Shown here: positions 8,191 to 19,461 of the stretch, in pieces
Layout: each line of letters begins with the position of its first letter
Position numbering within the stretch: the first letter of the stretch is position 1
Position numbers and translations under genes: made by a program
Source: Rickettsiella endosymbiont of Aleochara curtula
GTDB taxonomy: Bacteria; Pseudomonadota; Gammaproteobacteria; Diplorickettsiales; Diplorickettsiaceae
Direction: 5' to 3'
Length of the DNA: 64,000 nt
Assembly (NCBI RefSeq): GCF_964030935.1
Contig: NZ_OZ034990.1
Span: forward strand, 1,552,001 to 1,616,000
Notes under the pieces: model-generated
What the model was told of the DNA's origin: nothing
The model's input: only the letters and a program-made list of their open reading frames with translations
Database searches by the model: none

Positions 8191-8878
8191 GTTAAGTAAA
8201 CGTTTCCGTGTGATTAATGAAAAGCTGCAAGCCGGGAAGATATATACGGTAGCAGAAGCCATCACCTTACTCAAAGAATTTCCAGTTAAATTCAACCAAA
8301 GCATCGATGTTAGTATCAATTTAGGTATTGACCCACGTAAATCCGACCAAACTGTTCGCGGTGCGGTAGTATTGCCTCATGGAACAGGTAAAACACCGCG
8401 TGTTGCCGTGTTTGCTCAGGCAGCTAATGCCGAAGCCGCAAAGGCAGCCGGTGCTGATATCGTAGGTTCTGAGGATTTGGCTGAAAGCATCAAAGCCGGT
8501 AATTTAGATTTTGATGTACTCATTGCAACGCCAGATGCGATGCGCTTGGTTGGTCAGCTGGGTCAGATATTAGGACCAAGAGGCTTGATGCCTAATCCTA
8601 AGATAGGCACCGTAACCATGGATGTAACTACGGCAGTTGCTAACGCGAAGTCAGGACAGGTGCGTTACCGTGCTGACAAAGGCGGAATAATCCACTGTAC
8701 TATTGGTAAGTTGAACTTTGAGACTCAGCAATTGCTACAGAATTTAGAGGTGCTAGTAGGGGCGGTTAAAAAAGCCAAACCAGCCACGGCTAAAGGCATT
8801 TATTTTAAAAAGCTGAGTCTATCCAGCACGATGGGACCCGGCCTATTAATTAATTTAGCATCCTTAGAAGCAAGTTAA
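8183..8878 (+). CDS. rplA: Ribosomal protein L1
   Basis: 231-aa L1, which forms the mobile stalk near the E site and in enteric bacteria represses its own operon. Seen motifs are [12 protein letters not shown] near residue 70 and [14 protein letters not shown] near residue 128. I chose ATG 8183 (MAKLSKR...) rather than an in-frame codon at 8156, because it has GAGGGGGAAG upstream and gives the family N-terminus. It overlaps the end of rplK by 8 bp. Confidence 0.97.
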   Translation: MAKLSKRFRVINEKLQAGKIYTVAEAITLLKEFPVKFNQSIDVSINLGIDPRKSDQTVRGAVVLPHGTGKTPRVAVFAQAANAEAAKAAGADIVGSEDLAESIKAGNLDFDVLIATPDAMRLVGQLGQILGPRGLMPNPKIGTVTMDVTTAVANAKSGQVRYRADKGGIIHCTIGKLNFETQQLLQNLEVLVGAVKKAKPATAKGIYFKKLSLSSTMGPGLLINLASLEAS

Positions 8879-8917
8879 GCAGAGTATCCGGAATAACGTA
8901 AAATTGGCGTTTACGGC

Positions 8918-8946
8918 TTGACTATTTAGCGTATTTAGGATAGAAG
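8918..8946 (+). promoter_or_regulatory. Candidate promoter for the rplJL-rpoBC unit
   Basis: TTGACT (8918-8923), 17-bp spacer, TAGAAG (8941-8946). It lies in the same place as the E. coli L10 promoter, just after rplA and before the leader. The -10 box is weak (4 of 6). Confidence 0.45.
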
Positions 8947-8984
8947 AGCTACCCCCACTTGATATAATAGTGGGAATGAATTCG

Positions 8985-9165
8985 CAGTTAAAGGGCTTTC
9001 CCTCTAACTGTCGGAGACCGTAGGTGTGCCGGCATTAAAAAGATAGATTTCAAAGTCCCTCTTGATAATTTGGCGCTTAATTTATTACCTACGCAGACGG
9101 TGAACCTTTATGGCCACCGAGCCTTTAACCATCATCCAGTAATAGTCGATGGTTGAACAATACAT
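8985..9165 (+). promoter_or_regulatory. L10 leader (rplJ mRNA autoregulatory region)
   Basis: The ~300-bp gap before rplJ holds structured sequence rather than a gene. There is a hairpin GTTAAAGGG/CCCTCTAAC at 8987-9008, then GTCGGAGACCGTAGGTGTG (from ~9009), and the block ACGCAGACGGTGAAC at 9091-9105, which recalls the conserved CGTAGACGGTGA of gammaproteobacterial L10 leaders. In enteric bacteria the L10-(L12)4 complex binds here and represses translation of rplJ and rplL. Confidence 0.65.
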
Positions 9166-9180
9166 GAGGAGAAAACCAAC

Positions 9181-9711
9181 GTGACATTAAGACTTGAAGA
9201 TAAACAGGCCATTGTTGCGGAAGTTGGAGAGGTTGCAAAAAATGCGTTATCAGCAGTCACTGCTGAATATCGTGGTTTAAGTGTGGGGGAAATGAGTCAA
9301 TTACGCTTACAAGCACGCAGTTCTGGAGTGTATTTACGTGTCGTGCGTAATACCTTGGCGCGTCGTGCTTTAGAAGGTACAGGCTTTGCGTGTTTACAAG
9401 ACACGCTGGTAGGCCCTTTACTTTTGGCATTTTCCCAACAAGAGCCAGGTGCAGCAGCGCGGCTTATTCGAACATTTACTAAGCAAAATGAAAAATTGGT
9501 CGTTAAGGCAGTTGCCTTTGATGGTCAATTATTGGCGGTGAATGAACTCGAAAAACTCGCGAATCTTCCAACCCGTAATGAAGCAATTGCGACATTAATG
9601 GCAGTTATGAAAGCACCGATTACTAAGTTAGTACGTACACTGGCTGAACCACAAGCCAAACTGGTACGTACGTTGGCTGCTGTGCGTGAAAAGCAACAAG
9701 CAGCCGCATAA
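9181..9711 (+). CDS. rplJ: Ribosomal protein L10
   Basis: Anchors the L7/L12 dimers to the GTPase centre. It is 176 aa with a GTG start behind AGGAGA. The N-terminal rRNA-binding part has [15 protein letters not shown] near residue 28 and [14 protein letters not shown] near residue 50. The C-terminal helix that binds L12 dimers ends in [12 protein letters not shown]. Separated from rplL by an inserted palindromic element. Confidence 0.97.
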   Translation: MTLRLEDKQAIVAEVGEVAKNALSAVTAEYRGLSVGEMSQLRLQARSSGVYLRVVRNTLARRALEGTGFACLQDTLVGPLLLAFSQQEPGAAARLIRTFTKQNEKLVVKAVAFDGQLLAVNELEKLANLPTRNEAIATLMAVMKAPITKLVRTLAEPQAKLVRTLAAVREKQQAAA

Positions 9712-9721
9712 TGCGCTGTAT

Positions 9722-9844
9722 ATACTCACAGCAATGGGATTTTTGGCAAGGCGTCGCGAAAATGAGCAACCGGAGTGTATGTAATATACATGAGGATTGG
9801 GAGTTGAGCGTCAACACAGACAAAAATTCAAGCGCGAAGAGTAT
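9722..9844 (+). repeat. Family-A palindromic element, copy A4
   Basis: A full copy (ATACTCACAGCAATGGG to GCGCGAAGAGTAT) filling the rplJ-rplL gap. In the frame used by the truB copy it is open end to end (SQQWDFWQGVAK... to ...NSSAKS). Confidence 0.9.
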
Positions 9845-9875
9845 AAGTTAAAGTTATTTTTTTGGAGTGATTAAT

Positions 9876-10259
9876 ATGAATGCTAAAGCAAAAGAAGATG
9901 TATTAGATACAATTTCTAACATGAGTGTCATGGAAGTTGTTGATCTTATTAAGAATATGGAAGATAAATTTGGTGTTTCTGCAGCTGCCGCTACAGTCGC
10001 CGTGGCAGCAGCACCGGGTGCAGCAGCAGCAGCGGTTGAAGAAAAGACCGAATTCAATGTTGAGTTGAAAGAAGTGGGTCCTAATAAGATCAATGTGATT
10101 AAAGTAGTGCGCGAAGAGACTGGTCTTGGCTTAAAAGAAGCTAAGGATTTAGTTGAATCAGCACCTAAAGCAGTCATTAAAGAAGGTATGTCTAAAGCAG
10201 ATGCCGAAAAGCTTATCGCTAAGCTTACAGAAGCTAAAGCTGTAGGCGAAATGAAATAA
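9876..10259 (+). CDS. rplL: Ribosomal protein L7/L12
   Basis: 127-aa stalk protein that recruits translational GTPases. It has an N-terminal dimerisation helix pair, an Ala-rich hinge ([19 protein letters not shown] near residue 36) and a C-terminal factor-binding domain with [21 protein letters not shown] take ATG 9876 rather than the in-frame ATT codon at 9867 because TTGGAG lies 8-9 bp before it. Confidence 0.97.
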   Translation: MNAKAKEDVLDTISNMSVMEVVDLIKNMEDKFGVSAAAATVAVAAAPGAAAAAVEEKTEFNVELKEVGPNKINVIKVVREETGLGLKEAKDLVESAPKAVIKEGMSKADAEKLIAKLTEAKAVGEMK

Positions 10260-10276
10260 GTTTTATAACACTAAAA

Positions 10277-10308
10277 GAATGCTCAGATTTATGCTGGGCA
10301 TTCTTTAT
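10277..10308 (+). terminator. Attenuator/terminator-like hairpin between rplL and rpoB
   Basis: A GAATGCTCAG / CTGGGCATTC stem followed by TTTAT, directly after rplL. The U-tract is short. As in E. coli, a partial terminator here would set the ratio of ribosomal protein to polymerase transcripts. Confidence 0.6.
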
Positions 10309-10558
10309 GTTATGAAACTCGTTTCTAAGCATATACTTTTAATCTTTAAACGTGCAGCACATTATATAAGATTCAGGTTTAAGACGATGTTGATCGTAAG
10401 GACTTAGGCTAAAAAGGGACTTAGAACGAGAGTAAAGCGCTATTCTAAATAATAGGCTTTATAGGCTTAAGCATTACTAGCCAACACTAATATAGGCCCA
10501 GATATAATGGGCGCGATTTTTCTTTATTTATTCTGTTCTCTAACTAGGTGAACTTTAG
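10309..10558. other. rpoB leader region, no gene seen
   Basis: About 250 bp without an ORF. A TATAAT at 10503-10508 has no matching -35 hexamer, so I do not call a promoter. TAGGTG at 10545-10550 is a weak ribosome binding site for rpoB. In E. coli this interval carries an RNase III processing site, but I cannot confirm one here by eye. Confidence 0.4.
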
Positions 10559-13500
10559 ATGGTAATTCGGACATCCCCAGCAACTGAGCAAACAAATACC
10601 CCTTATTCGTTTACTGAAAAAAAACGTATTCGTAAAAATTTTGGTAAACAAGCGACTATAATGGAAGCGCCCTATTTATTAGCGACGCAAATTGAGTCGT
10701 ATCATCGATTTTTACAAACAGGTACCTCGTCGGATGCGCTGGAAGATGTGGGGCTTAATGCCGCTTTTAAATCTATATTTCCTATTTCTTCTTATTCCGG
10801 TGGCGAAGCTACGTTAGAATATATTAATTATCGTATAGGACAACCACCTTTTGATGTTAAAGAATGCCAAGCACGCGGTTTAACTTATGGTGCTCCTTTA
10901 CGTGTGAAAATGCGTTTAATTATTTATGATAAAGAAGCAGCGCCAGGCTCAACTAAGCTCAAATATATTAAAGAGCAAGAAGTTTACATGGGTGAATTGC
11001 CCTTGATGACCGATACCGGAAGTTTTGTAATTAATGGAACGGATCGTGTGGTTGTTTCACAATTACATCGTTCGCCCGGTGTGTTTTTCGAACATGATAA
11101 AGGTAAAACTCATTCTTCAGGTAAGTTGTTGTACGCGGCGAGAATTATTCCGTATCGTGGTTCTTGGTTAGATTTTGAATTTGATCCTAAGGATAATTTG
11201 TTTGTTCGTATCGATAGACGACGTAAATTAGCCGCAACCATATTATTACGCGCATTAGGATACACTTCAGAAGAGATATTAGAGTTATTTTTTAGTAATA
11301 ATGTTTTTCATCTAAAGGGTGAGAAGATTGTTTTAGATTTAGTGCCCGAGCGTTTGCGTGGTGAAATAGCCAGCTTTGATATTAAAGATGCCAGTGGCAA
11401 AGTCATTGTTGAGCAAGGTCGACGTATTGCTGTAAGACAAATTCGCGAAATAGAAAAGGCTAAAATTAAACACTTAGAGTTACCGCTAGATTATTTGATT
11501 GGCAAAACATTGGCTAAGCCTATTATTAATGCTGAAACTGGCGAAATTCTGTTTGAAGCCAACACAGAACTAAGCGCAGATATTGTCAAAAAATTGATAG
11601 AAGCCCAGATAGAAAAAATAGAAACCTTATATACCAACGATTTGGATTCAGGCGCTTATATCTCTACTACTTTGCGTATTGATCCAAGTCACAGTCAGCA
11701 AGAAGCCTTAGTCGAAATTTACCGTATGATGCGTCCGGGTGAGCCACCCACTAAAGAAGCCGCAGAAGCTTTATTTAAAAATTTATTTTTTGTTTTGGAT
11801 CGTTACGATTTATCTGCAGTAGGACGGATGAAATTTAATCGTCGCTTAGGTCGTGAAGAAATTACTGGGTCTGGTACCTTGACCAAAGATGATATTGTGG
11901 CTGTGTTACGCGCATTGATCGAAATACGCAATGGTAAAGGTGAGGTAGATGATATCGATCATTTGGGTAATCGTCGCGTACGTAGTGTCGGTGAAATGGC
12001 CGAAAACCAATTCCGTATTGGTTTAGTGCGTGTTGAACGAGCCGTCAGAGATCGTTTAAGCGTGGCTGAATCTGAAAATTTAATGCCACAAGATCTGATT
12101 AATGCTAAGCCTATCTCAGCGGCAATTAAAGAGTTTTTTGGTTCCAGTCAATTATCGCAGTTCATGGATCAGGTGAATCCTCTCTCAGAAATTACGCATA
12201 AACGCCGCGTATCTGCCTTAGGGCCCGGCGGTTTAACCCGTGAGCGAGCAGGTTTTGAAGTTCGTGACGTACACCCAACCCACTACGGTCGGGTTTGTCC
12301 GATTGAAACACCTGAAGGACCCAATATTGGTTTGATCAATTCCTTGGCGGTGTATGCTCGAACCAACCATTATGGTTTTCTTGAAACACCGTACCGTAAA
12401 GTTGAAAATGGTAAAGTAACCAAAGAGATTCAATATTTATCTGCCATTGAAGAAGGTAAATATGTCATTGCGCAGGCCAACACACGGCTTGACGGTCATG
12501 GTAAGTTGATCGATGATTTAATTCCTTCTCGACACCGTAATGAGTCGATGCTGACAACAGCGGACAAAGTCAATTATATGGATATTTCACCGGCTCAAGT
12601 TGTTTCGGTGGCCGCTTCCTTGATTCCCTTTTTAGAGCATGACGATGCGAACCGTGCGTTGATGGGTTCGAACATGCAACGTCAAGCCGTGCCTACCTTG
12701 CGTACCGAAAAACCTTTAGTGGGTACCGGTATGGAACGTAAAGTAGCGGTCGACTCAGGCGTAGTCGTAGTGGCAAAGCGTGGTGGTTTCATTGATTCAG
12801 TGGATGCCGGTCGTATCGTTGTGCGTGTTGATGATGAAGAAGCGACAGCAGGCACCGCGGGTGTGGATATTTATAATCTGACAAAATATACGCGCTCTAA
12901 TCAGAACACCTGTATTAATCAACGACCTTTAGTAAAGAAAGGCGATATGATTAAGAAAGGCGACGTGATGGCGGATGGCCCTTCTACCGATTTAGGTGAG
13001 TTAGCTTTAGGGCGTAATCTACTGGTCGCCTTTATGCCTTGGAATGGGTATAACTTTGAAGATTCTATTTTGATTTCTGAACGCGTCGTTTCGGAAGATC
13101 GTTTCACCACGATACATATCGAAGAGTTAACCTGTACCGCACGTGACACTAAATTAGGCACCGAAGAAGTCTCATCGGATATTCCCAATGTCGGAGAGAG
13201 TGCACTCTCTAAATTGGATGAGTCAGGTATTGTGCATTTAGGCGCTTGGGTAGAAGCGGGTGACATACTGGTTGGAAAAGTGACACCAAAAGGTGAAACA
13301 CAGTTGACACCCGAAGAAAAACTCTTACGCGCTATATTTGGTGAAAAAGCATCGGATGTAAAAGACAGTTCGTTACGTGTTCCTTCTGGAATGCGTGGTA
13401 CCGTCATTGATGTTCAAGTATTTACGCGAGATGGTTTAGAAAAAGATAAACGTGCGTTAAGTATCGAAGAAATGGCTCTAGATCAAGTTAAGAAAGACTT

Positions 13501-14692
13501 ATACGACGAGTTTAGAATTTTAGAAAATGATTGTTATCAACGTCTAGAGACCTTATTAGTCGGTGCTACGGCAAGTAGTGGGCCAAATAAATTAAAGTCC
13601 GGTAGTAAAGTTACATTGGAATATTTACAACAACTGGCTAAAGATCAATGGTTCTCTGTCAGCTTGCGTGATGAAGCGGCTAACCAGCAATTGGAAGCGG
13701 TTGCCAAACAGTTAGAAGCAGCGCGTCTTGCCCTAGATGAAAAGTTTGAGAATAAACGCAAAAAATTAACTCAAGGCGATGATTTACCGCCAGGCGTACT
13801 TAAGATCGTTAAAGTTCATTTAGCCATCAAACGCTGTATTCAGCCGGGAGATAAGATGGCTGGTCGACATGGTAATAAAGGGGTTATTTCTACCATTATT
13901 CCTGTCGAAGATATGCCTTACATGGAAGATGGTACGCCGGTTGATATCGTTCTTAATCCTTTAGGTGTGCCATCACGTATGAACGTGGGACAGGTGCTGG
14001 AAACGCATTTAGGTTGGGCAGCAAAAGGTTTAGGTATCAAAATTGCGGGTATGCTGGATGCGCAAAAAAATATTAAAGAAATTAAACACTTCTTAGGGTC
14101 TATTTACAACGATACTAAGGAAACGGCGCAAAAAGTAGATTTAGACAAATTATCGGATGAGTCTGTTGTTGAGCTGGCGCAAAATTTACGTAGTGGCGTA
14201 CCTATGGCCACACCGGTTTTTGATGGTGTGACCGAAGCGGAAATAAAACGCATGTTACGCTTGGCTGATTTACCAGAGTCAGGGCAAACCACGCTCTACG
14301 ACGGCAGAACCGGCGAACGTTTTGAACGGCCCGTTACGGTAGGTTATATGTACATGCTCAAATTGAATCATTTAGTCGATGATAAGATGCATGCGCGCTC
14401 TACCGGATCGTATAGTTTAGTCACTCAACAACCACTGGGCGGTAAAGCGCAATTTGGTGGTCAGCGATTTGGTGAAATGGAAGTTTGGGCGTTAGAAGCT
14501 TATGGAGCGGCTTATACCTTACAAGAAATGTTAACAGTCAAATCGGATGACGTTGCCGGCCGAACCAAGATGTACAAGAATATTGTGGATGGTGACCATC
14601 AAATGGAAGCGGGTATGCCAGAATCATTTAACGTATTAGTCAAGGAAATACGCTCCTTGGCGATTAATGCAGAATTAGAAACCAAAGATTAA
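10559..14692 (+). CDS. rpoB: RNA polymerase beta subunit
   Basis: Catalytic beta subunit of RNA polymerase, 1377 aa (E. coli 1342). The rifampicin pocket is seen as [20 protein letters not shown] near residue 540, followed by [18 protein letters not shown]. It matches sensitive enzymes, except that Val replaces the E. coli Asn518-equivalent, a position that varies between species. The beta-side catalytic region has [13 protein letters not shown] near residue 1100, and the C-terminal clamp has [20 protein letters not shown] near residue 1300. The stop is 19 bp before rpoC. Confidence 0.99.
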   Translation: MVIRTSPATEQTNTPYSFTEKKRIRKNFGKQATIMEAPYLLATQIESYHRFLQTGTSSDALEDVGLNAAFKSIFPISSYSGGEATLEYINYRIGQPPFDVKECQARGLTYGAPLRVKMRLIIYDKEAAPGSTKLKYIKEQEVYMGELPLMTDTGSFVINGTDRVVVSQLHRSPGVFFEHDKGKTHSSGKLLYAARIIPYRGSWLDFEFDPKDNLFVRIDRRRKLAATILLRALGYTSEEILELFFSNNVFHLKGEKIVLDLVPERLRGEIASFDIKDASGKVIVEQGRRIAVRQIREIEKAKIKHLELPLDYLIGKTLAKPIINAETGEILFEANTELSADIVKKLIEAQIEKIETLYTNDLDSGAYISTTLRIDPSHSQQEALVEIYRMMRPGEPPTKEAAEALFKNLFFVLDRYDLSAVGRMKFNRRLGREEITGSGTLTKDDIVAVLRALIEIRNGKGEVDDIDHLGNRRVRSVGEMAENQFRIGLVRVERAVRDRLSVAESENLMPQDLINAKPISAAIKEFFGSSQLSQFMDQVNPLSEITHKRRVSALGPGGLTRERAGFEVRDVHPTHYGRVCPIETPEGPNIGLINSLAVYARTNHYGFLETPYRKVENGKVTKEIQYLSAIEEGKYVIAQANTRLDGHGKLIDDLIPSRHRNESMLTTADKVNYMDISPAQVVSVAASLIPFLEHDDANRALMGSNMQRQAVPTLRTEKPLVGTGMERKVAVDSGVVVVAKRGGFIDSVDAGRIVVRVDDEEATAGTAGVDIYNLTKYTRSNQNTCINQRPLVKKGDMIKKGDVMADGPSTDLGELALGRNLLVAFMPWNGYNFEDSILISERVVSEDRFTTIHIEELTCTARDTKLGTEEVSSDIPNVGESALSKLDESGIVHLGAWVEAGDILVGKVTPKGETQLTPEEKLLRAIFGEKASDVKDSSLRVPSGMRGTVIDVQVFTRDGLEKDKRALSIEEMALDQVKKDLYDEFRILENDCYQRLETLLVGATASSGPNKLKSGSKVTLEYLQQLAKDQWFSVSLRDEAANQQLEAVAKQLEAARLALDEKFENKRKKLTQGDDLPPGVLKIVKVHLAIKRCIQPGDKMAGRHGNKGVISTIIPVEDMPYMEDGTPVDIVLNPLGVPSRMNVGQVLETHLGWAAKGLGIKIAGMLDAQKNIKEIKHFLGSIYNDTKETAQKVDLDKLSDESVVELAQNLRSGVPMATPVFDGVTEAEIKRMLRLADLPESGQTTLYDGRTGERFERPVTVGYMYMLKLNHLVDDKMHARSTGSYSLVTQQPLGGKAQFGGQRFGEMEVWALEAYGAAYTLQEMLTVKSDDVAGRTKMYKNIVDGDHQMEAGMPESFNVLVKEIRSLAINAELETKD

Positions 14693-14711
14693 TCTGAAGT
14701 GGAGTATTACC

Positions 14712-17700
14712 TTGGCAACGTCTAAACCTAGATCAGACCTTTTTATAAAAGCAGAGGAAGAGAATCACACTATGCCTGAAGAAATTTCATCAACTTCTGA
14801 TGAAGCTAAAAAAATGCCAAGCCAAGAAAATCTGGCGATTATGGCTGAGGCAATGCAATCTACGTATACCAATAGCGATAGAATAAAGGCGTTATCTGAA
14901 ATGAAGATGGCTGATAGGCCATTAATGTCAGATTTACTTGGTATTTTGAAGCAAGAAGATTATTTAGATGAGTTTGATAATATTCGTATCTCCTTAGCTT
15001 CGCCAGAAATGATTCGCACCTGGTCTTATGGCGAAGTCAAAAAACCTGAGACCATTAATTATCGTACGTTCAAACCGGAAAGAGATGGTTTGTTTTGTGC
15101 AAAAATATTTGGGCCGATTAAGGACTATGAGTGTTTATGCGGTAAGTACAAACGGCTTAAACATCGTGGTGTGATTTGTGAAAAATGTGGTGTCGAAGTG
15201 GCATTGACCAAAGTACGACGTGAACGTATGGGTCACGTCGAACTGGCCAGCCCAGTCGCCCATATTTGGTTTTTAAAGTCGTTACCGTCACGTATCGGTT
15301 TACTACTCGATATGACTTTACGCGATATAGAACGTGTGCTGTATTTTGAAGCATTCGTGGTTATAGAACCCGGTATGACGACGTTAGAACGCGGCCAGCT
15401 TTTAACAGATGAACAATACTTAGAAGCTATTGAGGAACATGGTGACGAATTTGATGCGCGTATGGGCGCCGAAGCCATACAGCAACTACTGATCACCTTA
15501 AATATGAAGGAAGAGATCAATACTCTACGTGAAGAGATTCCGAATACCAGTTCAGAAACCAAATTAAAGAAATTTTCTAAACGTTTAAAACTGTTGGAAG
15601 GATTCGATCAATCCGGCAATAAACCAGAATGGATGGTGTTAACGGTATTACCCGTGTTACCACCTGATTTACGTCCTTTAGTACCTTTAGATGGTGGGCG
15701 TTTTGCGACATCGGATCTGAATGATCTTTATCGGCGTGTGATCAATCGTAATAACCGTCTTAAGCGTTTATTAGATCTAAACGCGCCTGACATTATCGTG
15801 CGTAACGAAAAACGCATGCTGCAAGAATCAGTGGACGCGTTATTGGATAATGGCCGACGAGGTCGTGCTATTACCGGCAGTAATAAACGACCATTAAAAT
15901 CTTTGGCGGATATGATCAAAGGTAAACAAGGTCGATTTAGACAAAACTTACTGGGTAAACGTGTCGATTATTCCGGTCGTTCGGTCATCGTAGTCGGTCC
16001 TACTTTAAAATTACATCAATGTGGCTTACCGAAAAAAATGGCTTTAGAGTTATTTAAGCCTTTTATTTTAAGTAAATTACAATTCCGTGGTTTAGCGTCT
16101 ACGATTAAAGCCGCTAAGAAAATGGTAGAAAATGAGTCGCCGGAAGTGTGGGATATCCTCGAAGATGTGATCCGCGAACATCCAGTATTATTAAACCGAG
16201 CGCCTACCTTGCATCGTTTAGGTATTCAGGCATTCGAACCTATATTAGTCGAAGGCAAAGCTATCCAATTGCATCCTTTAGTTTGTACAGCGTATAACGC
16301 GGACTTTGACGGTGACCAAATGGCGGTACACGTGCCATTAACCATCGAAGCTCAGCTGGAAGCACGTACGTTGATGATGTCGACTAACAACATTTTATCT
16401 CCTGCGAATGGCGAGCCAATCATACTGCCAACGCAAGATGTGGTTTTAGGTCTTTATTATTTAACCCGCGACAAAATTAATGCCAAAGGAGAAGGTTTAA
16501 TTTGTGCCGATGTTAACGACGTGCGTCAATTGTATGATGCAGGCTATGCAGACTTACATGCTAAGATTAAAGTTCGAATAACCGAAGTGTTATTCGATGC
16601 AAAAGGTGAGCGTAACGAAACAGTTAAGTTAATTGACTCCACAGTGGGTAGAGCTTTATTACGTGAAACGCTGCCAGATGGTTTACCGTTTTCTTTAATT
16701 AATAAGACACTGAATAAAAAAGCGATATTAAGTCTTATCAATGAATGTTATCGACGCTTGGGTTTGAAAGCGACGGTTATTTTTGCGGATAAATTGATGT
16801 ATACCGGCTTTGGCTACGCCACACGTGCCGGTATTTCGGTCGGGATTGAAGATTTAATCATTCCTGAAAATAAAGCCGCAATTATTGCAGCCGCAGAAAC
16901 CGAAGTAAAAGAAATTGAAGCACAATATGCATCCGGTTTAGTCACGCAGGGAGAACGTTATAACAAGGTTGTTGATATTTGGTCGCGTACCAATGATCAA
17001 GTGGCTAAAGCGATGATGGAAAAATTAGCCACCGAAAATGTTACGGCTGCTGATGGGACTATTGTATCCCAAGAGTCATTTAATCCAGTGTATATGATGG
17101 CAGACTCAGGTGCCCGGGGTTCACCCGCGCAAATGCGTCAGTTGGCCGGTATGCGAGGTTTGATGACTAAACCGGACGGTACTATTATTGAGACACCGAT
17201 TACGGCTAACTTCCGTGAAGGTTTAGACGTATTACAATACTTTATTTCTACGCACGGTGCGCGTAAAGGTTTGGCGGATACCGCGCTTAAGACCGCTAAT
17301 TCTGGTTATTTGACTCGCCGTCTGGTTGACGTGGCACAAGATATGGTTGTCACTGAAGATGATTGCGGAGCGACCTTAGGCATTGCTATTACTCCCCATG
17401 TTGAAGGCGGAGAAATCATGGTGCCATTACGTGAGCGAGTATTAGGCCGTGTATTGGCTGAAGATGTTAGCTTACCGGGCAGTGATGATATTGTAGTGAA
17501 TAAGGGAACCTTATTAGATGAAGACTGGGTCAATATCTTGGAAGAACGCGCCGTGGACCAAGTGAATGTGCGTTCGCCGATTACCTGTGAAGCTAAATAT
17601 GGTATCTGTGCGGCCTGTTATGGCCGTGACTTAGCGCGTGGTCATTTAGTGGGTATCGGTGAATCAGTCGGCGTTATCGCCGCTCAGTCGATAGGGGAAC

Positions 17701-19169
17701 CCGGTACACAGTTAACCATGCGTACCTTCCATATTGGTGGTGCGGCTTCGCAGGTGGCTTTGGCTAATCATATCCAAGTAAAGTCTAAGGGCCGCATTAA
17801 ATTGCATAATATCAAGCTCGTCAAACACAACGATGGGCATTATGTGACGGTCTCACGTTCAGGCGAATTAACGTTATTGGATCCACAAGGTCGCGAAAGA
17901 GAGCGTTATAAGCTGCCTTATGGTGCTGCCATTAAAGTTTCTGACGGTACCGAAGTGGTACCAGGACAATTAATCGCGCAATGGGATCCGCATACGCATC
18001 CTGTTGTTACTGAAGTAGCCGGTTATGTTAAGTTTATCGACTTAATCGATGGCATTACCATGAATCGACAAACCGATGAACTCACCGGTTTAACCAGTAT
18101 TGTGGTCATGGATTCCAAACAGCGTGGCTCAGGAGGTAAAGAATTACGTCCTATGGTACGACTGACCGATAAAGAAGGTAATGATCTGTTCTTGCCCGGT
18201 ACGCGTTTGCCAGCACATTATTTCTTACCGATTAATGCTATTTTGAGCTTGGAAGATGGTGCTGCGGTAGGCGTGGGTGACATCGTTGCACGTATTCCAC
18301 AAGAAACTTCAAAAACGCGTGATATTACCGGTGGTTTACCGCGTGTCGCGGATCTTTTTGAAGCACGTAAGCCTAAAGAGCCTGCCATCTTGGCGGAAAT
18401 TTCCGGTATCATTAGTTTTGGTAAAGAAACCAAAGGTAAACGACGTTTAGTGATTACCGGTAGCAACGGCGAAGCGTTTGAGGCGCTCATTCCTAAATGG
18501 CGTCACGTGACGGTGTTTGAAGGTGAACATGTCGAGCGCGGTGAAATTGTCGCCGATGGACCTTTGAACCCACATGATATTTTACGTTTGCTAGGGATTA
18601 ACGCACTGACTAATTACATCGTCAGCGAAGTTCAAGAAGTGTATCGACTACAAGGTGTGAAGATCAATGATAAACACATTGAGGTGATCGTGCGTCAAAT
18701 GTTACGTAAAGTAAATATTCTTGACTCCGGTGAAAGTCGTTACTTAAAAGGCGAGCAATTGGAAGAATCACGTCTCAAAGAAGAAAACAGGAAGCTGGTT
18801 GCGGAAAATAAATTACCGGCACGCTTTGAAGCTGTATTGTTAGGTATTACCAAAGCCTCGTTAGCGACGGATTCCTTTATCTCAGCCGCATCTTTCCAAG
18901 AAACCACACGCGTATTAACCGAAGCCGCGGTCACTGGAAAACGTGATGAACTGAAAGGATTGAAAGAAAACGTGATTGTTGGCCGTTTAATTCCTGCAGG
19001 AACTGGATTTGCTTATCATGCTGAAGCACGTCGTCAACGGGCGGCTAATGTATTGGCAAAGCAACAACGTTTAACGGCTGCGGCGGCGCCAGCTCAAATG
19101 ACCGCCAGTGACGTGGAACAAGCGCTGAGTCAGGCCTTATCTGAACCGAAGAAAGATGAGAAATCATAA
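14712..19169 (+). CDS. rpoC: RNA polymerase beta' subunit with N-terminal extension
   Basis: 1485-aa beta' subunit. The zinc-binding motif is ECLCGKYKR...CEKCGVEV near residue 140. The catalytic Mg2+ loop [12 protein letters not shown] lies near residue 530, and the trigger-loop region [16 protein letters not shown] near residue 810. The conserved protein begins at [20 protein letters not shown] (ATG 14925, residue 72). The 71 residues before it are acidic and low-complexity. They are predicted real because TTG 14712 has GGAG 7 bp upstream and the frame is open from the rpoB stop; initiation at 14925 remains possible. Confidence 0.98.
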   Translation: MATSKPRSDLFIKAEEENHTMPEEISSTSDEAKKMPSQENLAIMAEAMQSTYTNSDRIKALSEMKMADRPLMSDLLGILKQEDYLDEFDNIRISLASPEMIRTWSYGEVKKPETINYRTFKPERDGLFCAKIFGPIKDYECLCGKYKRLKHRGVICEKCGVEVALTKVRRERMGHVELASPVAHIWFLKSLPSRIGLLLDMTLRDIERVLYFEAFVVIEPGMTTLERGQLLTDEQYLEAIEEHGDEFDARMGAEAIQQLLITLNMKEEINTLREEIPNTSSETKLKKFSKRLKLLEGFDQSGNKPEWMVLTVLPVLPPDLRPLVPLDGGRFATSDLNDLYRRVINRNNRLKRLLDLNAPDIIVRNEKRMLQESVDALLDNGRRGRAITGSNKRPLKSLADMIKGKQGRFRQNLLGKRVDYSGRSVIVVGPTLKLHQCGLPKKMALELFKPFILSKLQFRGLASTIKAAKKMVENESPEVWDILEDVIREHPVLLNRAPTLHRLGIQAFEPILVEGKAIQLHPLVCTAYNADFDGDQMAVHVPLTIEAQLEARTLMMSTNNILSPANGEPIILPTQDVVLGLYYLTRDKINAKGEGLICADVNDVRQLYDAGYADLHAKIKVRITEVLFDAKGERNETVKLIDSTVGRALLRETLPDGLPFSLINKTLNKKAILSLINECYRRLGLKATVIFADKLMYTGFGYATRAGISVGIEDLIIPENKAAIIAAAETEVKEIEAQYASGLVTQGERYNKVVDIWSRTNDQVAKAMMEKLATENVTAADGTIVSQESFNPVYMMADSGARGSPAQMRQLAGMRGLMTKPDGTIIETPITANFREGLDVLQYFISTHGARKGLADTALKTANSGYLTRRLVDVAQDMVVTEDDCGATLGIAITPHVEGGEIMVPLRERVLGRVLAEDVSLPGSDDIVVNKGTLLDEDWVNILEERAVDQVNVRSPITCEAKYGICAACYGRDLARGHLVGIGESVGVIAAQSIGEPGTQLTMRTFHIGGAASQVALANHIQVKSKGRIKLHNIKLVKHNDGHYVTVSRSGELTLLDPQGRERERYKLPYGAAIKVSDGTEVVPGQLIAQWDPHTHPVVTEVAGYVKFIDLIDGITMNRQTDELTGLTSIVVMDSKQRGSGGKELRPMVRLTDKEGNDLFLPGTRLPAHYFLPINAILSLEDGAAVGVGDIVARIPQETSKTRDITGGLPRVADLFEARKPKEPAILAEISGIISFGKETKGKRRLVITGSNGEAFEALIPKWRHVTVFEGEHVERGEIVADGPLNPHDILRLLGINALTNYIVSEVQEVYRLQGVKINDKHIEVIVRQMLRKVNILDSGESRYLKGEQLEESRLKEENRKLVAENKLPARFEAVLLGITKASLATDSFISAASFQETTRVLTEAAVTGKRDELKGLKENVIVGRLIPAGTGFAYHAEARRQRAANVLAKQQRLTAAAAPAQMTASDVEQALSQALSEPKKDEKS

Positions 19170-19210
19170 TTAATATGGTTAAGTTTTCTCTAGTTTAGAA
19201 AATTTAGAAA

Positions 19211-19238
19211 AAAATGCACTTTACGGTGCATTTTTTTT
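19211..19238 (+). terminator. Rho-independent terminator after rpoC
   Basis: Stem AAAATGCAC / GTGCATTTT with a 6-nt loop and an 8-T tail. It ends the rplJL-rpoBC transcript. A near-copy lies at 21105-21133. Confidence 0.9.
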
Positions 19239-19259
19239 GTCTTTGCGCTCAATAATGAG

Positions 19260-19333
19260 CGTCATGGCGAGGCCGAAATATCAGTGAACGTGGCCATCTA
19301 TGGATTGCCGCGCGCTACGCGCTCGCAATGACG
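19260..19333 (-). repeat. Family-B palindromic element, copy B1
   Basis: Reads GTCATGGCGAGGCCG ... TGGCCATCTATGGATTGCCG ... GCTCGCAATGACG, an imperfect dyad whose termini CGTCATKGCGAG / CTCGCMATGACG pair. It lies just past the rpoC terminator and passes directly into the 28-bp tandem array. Confidence 0.85.
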
Positions 19334-19414
19334 ATTAATATTTTACGCGCTCGCAATGACGATTAATATTTTACGCGCTCGCAATGACGATTAATATTTT
19401 ACGTGCTCGAAATG
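19321..19414 (+). repeat. 28-bp tandem repeat, three full units plus a partial fourth
   Basis: Units at 19321-19348, 19349-19376 and 19377-19404 are identical except for the last base of the third. Each begins GCTCGCAATGACGATTAATA. The start of a fourth unit (GCTCGAAATG) follows. The unit consists of the right end of a family-B element plus its flank, so the array looks like local amplification from the B1 end. Confidence 0.92.
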
Positions 19415-19461
19415 TGAGAAAAAATGCTATCCTAATCTCCTTTTCAAAAAGGAAAATAATT

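Noticed and set aside
8963..8968. Perfect TATAAT before rplJ as a promoter
   Set aside because: It lies in the loop of a CCCACT/AGTGGG hairpin and has no -35 hexamer at the right distance. The pair at 8918-8946 is more plausible.
9623..9823. 66-aa minus-strand ORF over rplJ and element A4
   Set aside because: Mostly the reverse reading of the family-A repeat (LNSQSSCILHTLRLL). No ribosome site, and it overlaps a real gene.
10503..10508. TATAAT before rpoB as a promoter
   Set aside because: No -35-like hexamer 16-18 bp upstream, and the region is expected to be a read-through leader.
12151..12240. Rifampicin-resistance change in rpoB (Val at the E. coli Asn518-equivalent)
   Set aside because: The position varies naturally between species and the other pocket residues are those of sensitive enzymes, so no resistance claim is supported.
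12919..13407. 162-aa minus-strand ORF inside rpoB
   Set aside because: Antisense to a fully conserved part of rpoB, with no coding-like features.
19321..19414. Possible short CRISPR-like array
   Set aside because: The 28-bp units are directly adjacent with no unique spacers, and no cas genes are nearby. It is a plain tandem repeat.
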